The notes beneath the pieces are model-generated. The model was not told the origin of the DNA, searched no databases, and worked only from the letters and a program-made list of their open reading frames with translations. This document shows, one piece after another, positions 1-10,547 of a stretch of DNA of 64,000 nucleotides; position 1 is the stretch's first letter; each line of letters begins with the position of its first letter. This stretch comes from Histoplasma ohiense (lineage: Eukaryota; Ascomycota; Eurotiomycetes; Onygenales; Ajellomycetaceae). Made by a program: the position numbers and the translations under genes. The stretch is taken from NCBI GenBank assembly GCA_017607445.1, contig JAEVHH010000004.1, positions 2,728,001-2,792,000 of the forward strand. The letters are read 5' to 3'.

Positions 1-641
1 ACTGGAGAGAGGAGGCATGGCGAAATCCAATTGAGCAGTTTCTGCGGGGAGAGGGTTGGCTCGACAATTGAACAGGGTGGGTTGGCGGGAGGTTGAAGTG
101 GAAGTTCAGCGGTGGAAATGGTTGGAGGTTGGAAATTCGCGAAAGACCGGAAGCCAAATCACGAGACGCTGATTGGCCCACAGAAAGAGAATGTGAACAA
201 CATTACATAGTAGACAACATTGACAACATGACAAGATAGGCGCAAGGGAGGAGAAGACGTGTGCATGTTTGCGATTTAAAATGGTACGATAGCACATACG
301 ATTAAAAACTGTGCGATTGAATGTTGGGAGCAGTGGGAAATAAATACACAAACATCCAGTTGTTGTTCTATTTGACTCTTCCCCATTTATCATCTAATAG
401 TTCCAACAAAACACCAGACCAGCATCAATCATAATCCAAACCATCAATGCTAACAATAATGATAACTAACCGTGGTAATAAATAAAATTCCAAAGGAAAA
501 CAAAGCAGTGGAAAGAAAGAATAACTTCCCGATCCCCTGGAAGCTTTTATAAATACACCAGCCACAAGTTGAAAAAGAACCGGAAAAAAAAAAAATTACC
601 CTCACTCATGGTTAGAAGGAAAAGAAAAGTATCCTCATATC
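1..641. other. gene-free left edge
   Basis: No exon with protein-like composition was recognised in this stretch. It is moderately AT-rich and becomes A-rich towards 480-600, just beyond the 3' end of the minus-strand DPB3-like gene. A minus-strand open frame at 106-393 has a composition unlike a conserved protein and no partner exon. The edge may hold the flank of a gene lying outside the window. Confidence 0.4.
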
Positions 642-1565
642 TCATTGCGTCATCTCAATATCCCCATCAGTCCCCACATCTTCATCATCCGGATACATTG
701 GATCGTTGGCCACAAGAGTAGTATCTGGCCGTGATGAGTGCATAACCATCGGCGGCCGAGATGTTGGTATGTGCGTGTCCCCCTGCCCGTTCAGATCCAG
801 CATGGAGTCTTCTCTCCGCTCCCGCGACGTCGTGCCATTCGCCCGCATCCTCGCGCTGCTAAGTGTTCGCTGGTTGGTCGACACGCCAGCTCCATTGGCA
901 GTCTCCTTCGCTCTCTTTTCTTTGAACTGTTTGTATGTCGTCGTTTTTGGTATTACATCTGCTAGGAACTCGAGGTTGTCGATGCGGGAAACTGCGGTGG
1001 CTATGGGGTAATGTTAGATGCGACTATATATATTTGGCTGTTCCTAGCGGAGTTGAATTAAAAGAGAGAAAGAGGGAGACAGAGAGAACATTTGTGGCCT
1101 GTTTCGCAAAATGCTGTACGATGGTTCATTATGACATACCTAGATCTTTATATTGGATCGTCCGTCTTGGCTTCCGTTCAGATTTGACGACGTTGTGACC
1201 TTGCTCTGCCAGGTATCGTATAAACATCTCCTAAAATTTCCATCCGGAATACCCCCCATCCCCACTGTATTAGTACGCAGCCAGTAAGGCACGTGTCCCA
1301 TACACAATAGCAGCGTGAACGATAATCACATACTGTTGCCACCGCGATCACAAATGCGGCGTTGTTCGAGCACTGCGCTATATCCTCGTCGAGGTGGATG
1401 ATCTTTTTGATTCTAGTCACTGTTGTATTCGAATATGGTGGTCAGTGGCATTTCTTCTTACCATGTAAGGTGGGGACAGAAGGGGGATTTATATCGCGTA
1501 CACGGCAGCGCGGAATGACCACTGGCCTCCTCCTGCGGAGGGTTGACGGAGGTGTTGGAAGGCAT
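642..1565 (-). CDS. DPB3: DPB3-like histone-fold subunit (DNA polymerase epsilon subunit C / CBF-NF-Y fold)
   Basis: Four-exon model, complement(join(642..1000,1140..1230,1334..1419,1502..1565)), 199 residues in one open frame. The histone fold spans about residues 22-105: TRIKKIIHLDEDIAQCSNN, then NVVKSERKPRRTIQYKDL, then AVSRIDNLEFLADVIPKT. These are hallmark stretches of the Dpb3/CHRAC-type NF-YC-like family, in which the protein pairs with a Dpb4-like partner. Family members serve in DNA polymerase epsilon or in ISWI chromatin-remodelling complexes. The C-terminal 90 residues are low-complexity and end in an acidic tail (DVGTDGDIEM). The first exon (21 codons starting MPSNTSVNPP) was chosen because the GTACGC donor restores the SALPLTRIKK junction; this exon is the least certain part. 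An NF-YC-like transcription factor is the alternative, but the RKPRR..YKDLA pattern favours Dpb3. Confidence 0.82.
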
Positions 1566-1871
1566 AGAGCGAGTCAGTGTCTTGTATTCCTCGCGTGATG
1601 GAGCCGGGCGGAAGTAATGGACGGTGAGAGAATGTTGGTGAGCGCGATGCGGGGAGGGAAAAAAGAATGGGATGTTAATATGGTAACTGGGACTCCAGAT
1701 GCGCGAGAGATAGTTGGTTGTTGAGAGGTGAGGAAGACAAAAGTGAGTCTAATAATAAGTAACTCCGCGTGCGGAACGATTGATGACGTTAGATATTTAC
1801 AGGAATACATTGATCGTTAGTTATAGTCATAAGTACACCTTCTATTTCCAACAATTGAATAGAATAAAATA

Positions 1872-1908
<37 letters not shown>

Positions 1909-2183
1909 AAGGGCCTATCTTAAGATATCTATCAACAAGTACGGAATAGTTAAATCATTCGATTAATTTCCATGGTGCCAGCCCTAGGGTTGAGTCGCGT
2001 TTGCTTTTCGCCCAGCCTCGGATAGTGGAACATCACTTGTTAAATCAAGACAGCGACCCACTTCCTCGATCAATCCGCAACCTATCCTCTTGTTTACTAA
2101 TCTATCCACCGTGTCTCGGACATTGACATATATTCCCCCGTCCCATTGACGATGATAACGGGAACCCCTGTGTCGCCGGTGTT
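1566..2183. promoter_or_regulatory. divergent intergenic region DPB3 / CLC
   Basis: This 0.6-kb stretch lies between two divergently transcribed genes and so should hold both promoters. I see no exon in it. It contains a pure AT dinucleotide tract at about 1875-1905, followed by C-rich sequence near 2070-2180 that is likely the CLC 5' leader. Confidence 0.5.
1875..1905. repeat. (AT)n microsatellite
   Basis: An uninterrupted run of about 15 TA dinucleotides in the shared DPB3/CLC upstream region. Length polymorphism between isolates is likely. Confidence 0.95.
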
Positions 2184-5100
2184 ATGAACCCCTTGCCCTC
2201 ATCTCAGCCCGCCCACTCCCGCCGTCCACATCGCCGCACCTCAATTCACCGGCTCAGCACCAGCGGCTCCACAGATTATGTACGTACACAGACCCCTCCC
2301 GCAGTAACGCCACGGGGAAGCGGGACCCACGCCATCCCCCCAACCGTAAGGGACGAAATCTACGAGATCAACGAGATCAAGCGCTACGAAGACTTCACGA
2401 CCATCGACTGGGTGCAGGATGCCGTGCACGAGCAGGCGCGCCGGCGGGCGAAGCGCAAAGATGGCTCGCGGTTCTGGGACCAAGAGGGTACGCTGGGATG
2501 GAGAAGGAAAGTCAGCGAATCGTATGATGCTGGCCAGTCGTGGCTGGTTGTCACCATCGTTGGGGCTGCGATTGGGTTGAATGCGGCCTTTCTGAATATT
2601 GTCACGGAGTGGTTGGCAGATATTAAGTTGGGGTATTGCACGACGGGATTTTATTTGAATGAGTCGTTTTGCTGTTGGGGTGCCGAAGATGGTATTTCTC
2701 CTCGTTCTTCTTCATTACCTTCCAACCGCTTTCCGTTTCTTCTTCAGCTCTGTTTTTACTGATTTGCAGCTTTGGAAGGTTGTCCGGAGTGGCGGCGGTG
2801 GACATCGATAGCGCCATTAGATTACATCGCATACTTTATATTCGCGGTAGGTTCTACTTTGTATTGTCATCATGTGGTTATGAAGCTGGGGAATAGGATA
2901 TCTAACCGTTATCTTCTGTACTTTAGGTGCTTTTTGCGTTCTCTTCTGCCGTTCTTGTCAGCTCATTTGCGCCATATGCTGCAGGGTCCGGCATATCGGA
3001 AATCAAAGTTATCATTGCTGGTTTCATCATGAAAGGTTTCCTTGGGGCAAGAACCTTGATTATAAAATCTTTGACCTTACCACTGTCCATTGCATCTGGG
3101 CTCTCAGTGGGCAAGGAAGGCCCCAGTGTCCATTTTGCCGTATGCACTGGAAATGTCATTTCACGATGGTTCAGCAAATATAAACGAAATGCAGCAAAGA
3201 CTCGGGAGATCTTGACTGCCACAGCTGGTGCTGGAGTAGCGGTCGCCTTTGGTTCTCCTATAGGAGGTGTTTTATTTTCGTTGGAGGTATTTACACCATT
3301 CTCAAATTACATTTATATTATATATTAATTTAACCTTTACACAGGAAATGGCTTCATATTTCCCCTTAAAAACGCTTTGGAGGAGTTATTTTTGCGCTCT
3401 AGTGGCAACTGGAGTCCTTGCGGTAAGTCCCAGCTAGAGCCGCTCTATTCGCCTGATTGGCAAACTTGCTCATGATTACCTCAGGCAATGAATCCCTTTC
3501 GAACAGGTCAGCTTGTAATGTTCCAAGTGAAATATGCTCGGACGTGGCATTCCTTTGAATTGGTTTTTTTCGTTTTGCTAGGCGTCTTTGGCGGGTTGTA
3601 TGGCGCTTTCGTTATGAAATGGAACCTAAGATCGCAGGCGTTCCGGAAGAAATATCTATCTCGACATCCAATTATCGAGGCTACGGTGTTAGCTGGAGTC
3701 ACTGCATTGATATGCTACCCTAACATGTTTCTAAGGATCAACATGACTGAGATGATGGAGATCCTGTTTAGGGAGTGTGAAGGAGCTCATGACTATAATG
3801 GGATTTGTGAGTATGTATTATTCTTGGCTTCACTGGATTCCTTTATTCGGAGGAATAGATCTTGCTAATAGACTTTTGTTCATCAGCACCAATAATCGCT
3901 GGTCAATGGTTATATCCCTTGCGATAGCCACAATAATTCGAATCCTCCTGGTCATCATCTCATACGGATGCAAAGTGCCCGCTGGAATATTCGTTCCGTC
4001 GATGGCCATAGGGGCTTCCTTTGGTCGGATGGTTGGCATTCTTGTCCAAGCTTTACATGAAGCGTTCCCGGACTCAAAGTTCTTTGGAGCTTGTGAACCT
4101 GATGTGCCTTGTATCACACCAGGGACCTATGCATTCCTTGGAGCAGGTGCTGCGCTAAGTGGGATCATGCATTTGACTGTCTCGGTCACAGTGATCATGT
4201 TTGAGATCACGGGAGCCTTAACCTATATCCTCCCAACAATGGTAAGCTTCGAAAATGCTCCCGAAACATTGATATGGCCTTGAAGCTAAAATCTTTAATG
4301 TAGATTGTTGTTGGCGTAACTAAGGCAGTCAGCAACAGCTTCGGCAAAGGAGGTATTGCAGACCGCATGATCTGGTTCAACGGTTTCCCATTCCTTGACA
4401 GCAAAGAAGACCACATCTTTAACGTCCCGGTCTCCCACGCCATGACCAACAAACCCGCAGTGCTTCCGGCAACCGACTTTCCCGTATCAAAAGCCAAGAA
4501 ACTTCTGCGGCAACACAAATACAAAGGCTTTCCGATAGTTGAAGATGCCATCAACAAAGTCGTCATTGGCTTTATTGGCAGGACAGAGCTCCAATATGCC
4601 ATCAATCGTGCAAAACAAGAAGGCCTCCTTTCTCCCAACGCCAAATGTCGCTTCACCACAACCCCCTCCTTTGCTTCCTATCACCACCGCGGCAGCATTC
4701 AGTCCTCAAACTCCGTAGCCCTCCCGGTACCCTCGTCCAATCTGCAAACCTTCGGGTCCAAGCCCTCCTCTTCATCTAGATCTGAAGGCAGCCCTTACAA
4801 TTCTGATTTCAGCCCTGACGATCATGCGCCTTCCCGTACCTTTGACGACATCGCCATCTCAACCGGTTTCCGCTCCATAGACTTCAGCCCGTACGTCGAC
4901 CCCGCGCCGATAACCGTTCACCCACGCCTGCCACTAGAGACGGTTATGGAGATATTCAAGAAAATGGGGCCGAGGGTGATTCTCGTGGAGCATCGTGGGC
5001 GCCTATCCGGTCTCGTCACGGTTAAGGATTGCTTGAAGTATCAGTTCAAGGTTGAGGCTCAGGAGCATATTGATGGCTCCGGTGATGATGGTCATAGTCA

Positions 5101-5389
5101 TAGCCAGGGTCATGGTGGAAACGGCGGGCTTGGAGAGGGGATTGTTGAGAAAAAGGCCTGGGAGTTTATTCAGTGGGCGACAAACAAAGTGGCGTTTTGG
5201 AGGAGGATGGGGGAAACGGGGATGCCGAGCTTTCTTAGGTTAGGGTCCTCGGAAGGGGACGGAGAATGGCATGCACGTAGACGGAGAGGTGAGCATGAGC
5301 ATAGCGAGTGGGACGGGCAATTGTTATCGTCGATATCTTCATCAAGTATTGTGGAGGGGACTGAGGAGTTGGATGAGAGGAATGATTAG
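2184..5389 (+). CDS. CLC-type voltage-gated chloride channel / H+-Cl- antiporter
   Basis: Seven exons, join(2184..2691,2770..2846,2927..3286,3345..3422,3485..3810,3887..4241,4304..5389), give 929 residues in one frame. The chloride-selectivity motifs are visible: GSGISE (about residue 215) and GKEGPSVH, with the gating glutamate near residue 259. In characterised CLC proteins this glutamate is kept in both channels and exchangers. KVPAGIFVPSMAIGASFGRM lies further on, followed by the last transmembrane helices. Two C-terminal CBS domains follow, at about 615-670 (KYKGFPIVED) and 770-815 (RVILVEHRGRLSGLVTVKDC), separated by a Ser-rich linker. The N-terminal 90 residues are cytosolic and basic. 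The layout matches the ClC-3/4/5 and yeast Gef1 branch, which works in Golgi or endosomal membranes in copper and pH homeostasis; location here is inferred. The extended His/Gly-rich tail after the second CBS domain is unusual. Confidence 0.95.
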
Positions 5390-5909
5390 GTAGATGTAGT
5401 GTATGTATGAATCGATGAATGTATGTATGAATGCATGAAGAAATTTCTGGAATCATGGCGTTGAGATGGCGGGGTTTTTTCTTTGCTTTCTTTCCCTTCC
5501 ATCCTCGTGCAACGCCGTTTCTTTGATTGTGTGTTCATTTGGTGCTGGGAATGCTATATCTTATGTCACTCTTGTATTAGATTTTCGGCGCTGTTACACG
5601 GCCTTTGCTCTGCAATATTAAATTATGCAGGTATGTTGGCACTGAGTGATATTTTAACATTCATATAATCTTATCAAGACAGGTAGGCTCCTTCGACTAA
5701 CAGTATAGAAGGCACAGAACACTCATTGTCCATCCGCTAATTAAATACGGTATCTCAAACTCATGCCTACTAACTAGTAGATGAAAGGCTCCCAAAAGCA
5801 AAGATTGAAAAACAAAATGCACATATCTATGGTCCCAAGAATATGTCAACAAACCTGCTGATTTTCTCCATTTGCAAACTGAAAATAAACCCATCCATCA
5901 TCCACACTC
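5390..5909. other. convergent 3' intergenic region
   Basis: The 3' flanks of the CLC and TMEM42-like genes. The sequence has ATGTATG-type short repeats at about 5400-5440 and is otherwise AT-rich without a supported exon. Terminators and polyadenylation signals for both genes should lie here, but I cannot place them confidently. Confidence 0.5.
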
Positions 5910-6971
5910 CTAACTCGTCGCCGTCGCCCCCTCCCTCATCCCCACAATAACACATCCCGCCGCCATCAACGCCGCTCCTACCCACCACAGCCCACCGACC
6001 TTCTCCCCAAAAACAGCCATCCCCAGCAATGCCGTAAGCAAGAAATTCGCCGTCGTATTCGTGATTGTTACTTTGGTGCTCGATGCCGATGCCGTGAGGG
6101 CTCGTGTGAAGAGAGCCCACATTACCCCATTGGAGAGGATGTTGAGGGCGAAGAAGAGCTGTTATGGACCGTGGTTAGTATCTCTATTTATGATGGTGGT
6201 GTTGGAGGGAAAGTGTTAGGACTTGACTTACGGCGCGGGTGACATATTCCGCGATTCCCTCTGAGGCGGGAGGGAGGCTAAGAAGGCGGGATAAGGTTTG
6301 GGAGAGGGCGGTCGTGAGGTGAGTTGTTGTCCTGGGTTTGATGGTGGTTAGTTAGTCCAAGGTAAATAAATACCTGTGTAGGTATGCAAAGTAGATAGAT
6401 GTTTATAGACTTGATGTCAATTGTTGAGATACATGTTATTTATTCTTATCATTTGTTGCCACTACAATCCCTCCATGGCCCCCTTTATTCCCCTACTCCC
6501 ATGTAGCTGTGCGTGGGACGAGGGTGGGAAGCTGAAAGCATATGTACAGCTTCCTTACCCACTATTCTTCCTTGGCTTTTATATCAGGAAAACAAAGGAG
6601 AAACAAAAAACAAAAAATAAAAATAAAAATAGAAAAAAATAAAAGTAAGAGTAGCAAAGGAACTGGAAAGCAACGAACCCCTTAAAAAAACAAAAACTAA
6701 TCCAAGAATCGAAAATCACAACCTACAATTTCGCAAATACCCCATTCATCGCGGCGAACAAGCCGCTCGCAACGGCCAGGACGACCCAGCTATGCGCCGA
6801 TGAAGGTGAGCGTGGAGCTGTATTTTCTTTCCGTTTCCGTTTCCGTTTCCCTTGCTCACGCTCATTGCCTTCTTCCGTTCGTCTTGCGGGCTCTGGCATT
6901 GATACTTCGCCCACAGCTGGTGAGATATCCACAGGACTCGTGGCCTGATTGTTGGCCCTTCGACGCACCAT
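5910..6971 (-). CDS. TMEM42-like small multi-spanning membrane protein (EamA/DMT fold)
   Basis: Three exons, complement(join(5910..6158,6232..6331,6727..6971)), 197 residues. The N-terminal 60 residues are polar and very basic (KRKRKRK). Hydrophobic segments then follow: VVLAVASGLFAAMNGVFAKL, LFFALNILSNGVMWALFTRA, FLLTALLGMAVFGEKVGGLW and WVGAALMAAGCVIV. The stretch NGVMWALFTRALTASASSTK followed by FGEKVGGLWWVG matches the pattern of animal TMEM42 and related EamA-like half-transporters (drug/metabolite transporter superfamily). The substrate is unknown and I infer none. The first intron, about 395 nt, is long for this window. It contains a stretch of A-rich low complexity around 6600-6650. 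The donor lies within the apparent terminal codon of exon 1 (AAATT/GTAGGT). Confidence 0.8.
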
Positions 6972-7729
6972 GTCAAATCAAGAATGGGTTGGGATGAGGG
7001 TTGGGGAATGATGAAAGAAGGGATGTGGTTGTTAGCTGGTGATGTGTAAGTAGTACTAGTATGGATGTATACACGGAAGGCGGGAAAAAGCAAATTCAAT
7101 GGGAGATATTATCGTTACTGAGCCGGCCGGCAATAACTAAATTGTCCGGCTATAGAGAGGAATGTTGGGTGGTGGAGCTATCTATATCTACTTCGTTTTC
7201 CGGCGGTGACGTTGAAAGATGTAACTGAGAGGCGTCTAAAGCGCTTGCCGCGTTTATCCGTAGTGTGGGGAAGAGAGAGAATGGCAAAAGCTTCGAAACG
7301 CCATTTTGAAACGATGAAAATTCAATTAAAGATGCCAAAAAGGAGGCATTTGCTTCAGGGTCGGAAGCGATCCTCCAATTTCTCTATATACAACCCAAGC
7401 TTAACAATAACTAAAATGTCCTCTGGAGCAGAGGTAAAAGAAAGGGTTCATAAGGACTAAGAGCGGAGCTTTGTGTCTGATTGTTACCAAGCAATAATAT
7501 CAGGGTGTTAACGTTCGTCAGGAAGCTGGGTGTACATGTATACTAGGAGCAGCTTGCTGAAGCCGGCCTTGATGCCAATCTCGCGCTCATGGGCAAGTCG
7601 AGCAGACAACGAGATCGGTAATCATGTAGACGAAACGCAGCTGTGCGCGACGGATTGATTGCCTTCAAATGAGCTTAAGAGGAGAGAGGGATGTACGACG
7701 ATTACCACCCGGACTTGTACTGTAGGTCC
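6972..7729. other. intergenic region upstream of TMEM42-like gene
   Basis: It holds the promoter of the TMEM42-like gene (5' side) and the 3' flank of the pyridoxamine-phosphate oxidase gene. No supported coding exon was seen; open frames at 7150-7460 have no conserved-looking content. Confidence 0.45.
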
Positions 7730-9141
7730 CTACGGCGACAACCGCTGAATCTTCCACTGAAATGTCTTCGCGGTCTCCACCTCCGTCTCCACTTCCCCAT
7801 GAATCCTCACATATCTAAAGCGATCATGCAGCCGACTCTTCCTCCCTTGCCAAAACTCTACAGACTCCGGCACAATTCGAATCCCGCCCCAGAACGGTGG
7901 AAGCGGGATCTCTTCCACATCCGCAAATCGGGCTTCCATCTCCTTTACGCGATCTTCAAGGATAGATCGCCCATCATCAACAATGTCATGTTTATTAATA
8001 ACGGAAGCATCAGCATTAGCATTCTCCGCCCCATTGATGACACCAGCCGATGGCGCAGACGCAGATGCAGACTCAGACAGCGGCTCCGTCTCCCAAAGGA
8101 CACTACTCTGCTGACTCGCCCATGCACCAATCTGACTCCCCCGCTCCCTCGTCCGCCAATACGTCTCGCTCTCCTCTCTCGAAAGCGACTCCACAATCCC
8201 CTCAATACGCACCTGGCGCTCCACAACTTGCCAATGGAACGTCAACGCCGCCCATCGATTCCCCTGCTGCTGCTGCTCGTCACCTCCAGCCATACCCCCA
8301 TCCCACCCCCCACTCGTCCCTCTCGCCGGCCGTTCCAAAAACCTGGCCCCCTTTCCCCTTCCTACTCCCCCAATTACTATATACCACCCACCCCCGCTCA
8401 TCCAGCTCTTTCAGATACAGCGTACGCGCACTGACGCGGCCGGACGGCAGGGCCGCCGTGGCCAGCGTGCATGTCTCAGGCGCGGAGGAGGCGGGGAGCC
8501 GCGCGTCGCGGAACCAGTTGTTGAATTGCCGGAAGGGGTCTGTGGGGTTGATTTGGGAAAAGGTCAGGGGCGGGTTTGTGAGGAATTGATGCGCGCGGGA
8601 CGGGTGGGAGAGCAGGGCGGCGTTGGCGATGGGGGTTGGGGCGCTGGAGCGGAGGGGGGTGTCTGGGGCTGTGGCTAGGTCGGGGGTGGGGTGGAGGTGC
8701 GGGGGGATGGGGGTCGGAATGGCGGGATGCGGTGCGCTTGAGCTGGTGGTTGTGAGGGGTTGTTGCTGCCGCTGCTGGGTAGGGGCGAGATGCGGTGCTG
8801 CGATGTCTCCTGGTGCAACTGGATAGAAGGGGTTGAGAGGTTAGTTGGACTCTTGGGCTCCCGTTTGAATTGACCGCTGGGGGAATGAGTCAAATTTTCT
8901 CGGATGGCGGGAGTGGTTGGGGGGTTTGATCGCGAATGAAAGTGCTACCAGGAGGGGGAAGTCTGGACATACAAATTAATTTCTTCAGTGTTCTATGAGC
9001 GTGGGCTGGGGAGGTCCCCATGCCACCACCGCCGGTGTCATCATTTCCTCCAGCTACCCTGTCCAACGTCATGTTTCTGAGCCAGTTGAGACGGTTCCAG
9101 ATGGAGGTAGGCGGGGTACACCAAGGGTAGGTTGGGCGCAT
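7730..9141 (-). CDS. PDX3: pyridoxamine 5'-phosphate oxidase (PNPOx)
   Basis: This FMN enzyme makes pyridoxal 5'-phosphate from pyridoxine or pyridoxamine phosphate (vitamin B6 salvage). Model: complement(join(7730..8272,8343..8818,8973..9141)), 395 residues. Recognisable blocks in order are FRQFNNWFRDA, GRVSARTLYLKELDERGWVV, YSNWG, WAALTFHWQVVERQVRIEG, SETYWRTRERGSQIGAWAS, IPLPPFWGGIRIVPESVEFW, QGRKSRLHDRFRYVR and the C-terminal WKIQRLSP. Exon 1 ends KKLI and joins FAPGD across an intron with a GTATGT donor and an ACTAAC branch site. The YSNWG and WAALTF blocks are in different frames; I join them by a 70-nt GC-rich intron (8273-8342). The yeast enzyme is about 230 residues. The extra length is a low-complexity N-terminus (about residues 50-150) and a CVINGAEN-like insert before the RVKEMEARF helix. 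The first Met gives a basic leader; Met24 is an alternative start. Confidence 0.88.
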
Positions 9142-10547
9142 CTAACTAATACATTGCATGTGTATGGGTTGTGGGAAATATCGCGTCTCTATGATGTTTA
9201 ACGGCCGATCAGGGAATATAATAACGCGATGTCTATGGCAGTTTGACATATAACAGACGAAGAGGAGGGATGGTGAGGAGATGTGAGAAGAGCCCGCGAG
9301 ATGGGCAGGAGTAACGTGACTTTTGCCAACAGAGCGGGATCCCGCCTATATACTAATATATATACTACGGAGTAGTACGATGTTACGAAAGACATCGCAC
9401 CAAAAAGGAACCAGAATTTTCTCTCATTGACTAGAATTCCGCGTCATTTGTTTTCAAATTTCTCTCTTCTTAACAACGATTTCGTGGACCCCTCCTAATA
9501 CCCTTCCTTGCGCTGATTGAAATTGTACTGTACGTATGATTCACCCTTGCCAAATGTCAATCAAATCGAATAATAGAAAAAGAAAGAGTTGCAGCTTTAA
9601 ATTTTCATTCGTGTCTTTGTACATGTACATACATACATACATACAACCAGAGAGAAGCAAAGGGGAGAAAACAAAAATGCGAGCGCGGGAGAGAGGAATA
9701 AACCCTCCCCCCACGCTCTACCCCCTAGCCCCTGGCCAGTAACAAAAGACAAACTAGACTGGAATCCAGAATGATCCATACCATTTGGGCAAATCATCAT
9801 GTTGGTTGTTGTAGAGAGTAGAGATGTGTCTATCGAAACCAGAACGTTGTAAAAGAAAAACATAAAAGAAAAGAAAAGAAGGAAAAGGTAATACCGGTAG
9901 AGAATAGGAAAACAAAACCATATATGCCAAATCCAATATGCAATTACCCATCAACCCGCATTGACATTCTGAAAAGAAAAGAAAAGAAAAACTCCTTGAC
10001 GAATAAGGTTGGTATCTCTGAATTGATACGCCTAGCTGGTTAGACCAAATACCAAAAAGCAAAAACGTAAAAAATGGCAATAAAAAAAAGAAAACGCCCC
10101 ACACACGTTTTGTATATGTATATAGTACACAAGACAAGATTCCATTTTTATTTCCCAAACTCCTGCTTAGAAAATGAAAGAACAAAAGAGGAACCCGAAA
10201 ATTTTCGGGGGTATTTTGTTTGTCTCGTGGCGCTGTTTTTTTGCGGCAGTGAGAAAAAAACAATTCAGGACACATGGGCTTTTTGTCCAATTATTAATCT
10301 TTTTTTTTCTTTGTTTTATGCCGGACAAAACAAAAATCAGATCCAATGTAGTAATTTTGTCCTTTTGATAGATGTAGAAAATTAAAAAAAAAAGTGATAA
10401 CACACAAACACACATATAAAAAGAAAAAAAAGGACCTAAGATTAAAACGTATATATGACGAAGACAGGAGAAGAAATCGAAACGGGCCGGTGGGTGAGAA
10501 GTTGCAAGAAGCGAGTGAGTCCAGCCTCGCTCATGGCTCTCCGTTTT
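9142..10547. other. AT-rich intergenic region
   Basis: No coding exon recognised. One copy of the TACGGAGTA motif lies at 9366-9374. From about 9560 to 10450 the + strand is very A-rich with AAAAG-type runs and a short (CATA)n tract at 9625-9645. This is likely the 3' flank of the PPR gene plus the PNPOx promoter on the left side. Confidence 0.5.

Noticed and set aside
8050..8589. Plus-strand frames opposite the PNPOx gene
   Set aside because: Shadows of the minus-strand enzyme, whose conserved blocks are unambiguous.
9754..10290. 178-codon minus-strand frame rich in Phe and Leu
   Set aside because: It lies over A-rich, AAAAG-type low-complexity DNA, whose complement encodes Phe/Leu/Ser runs.
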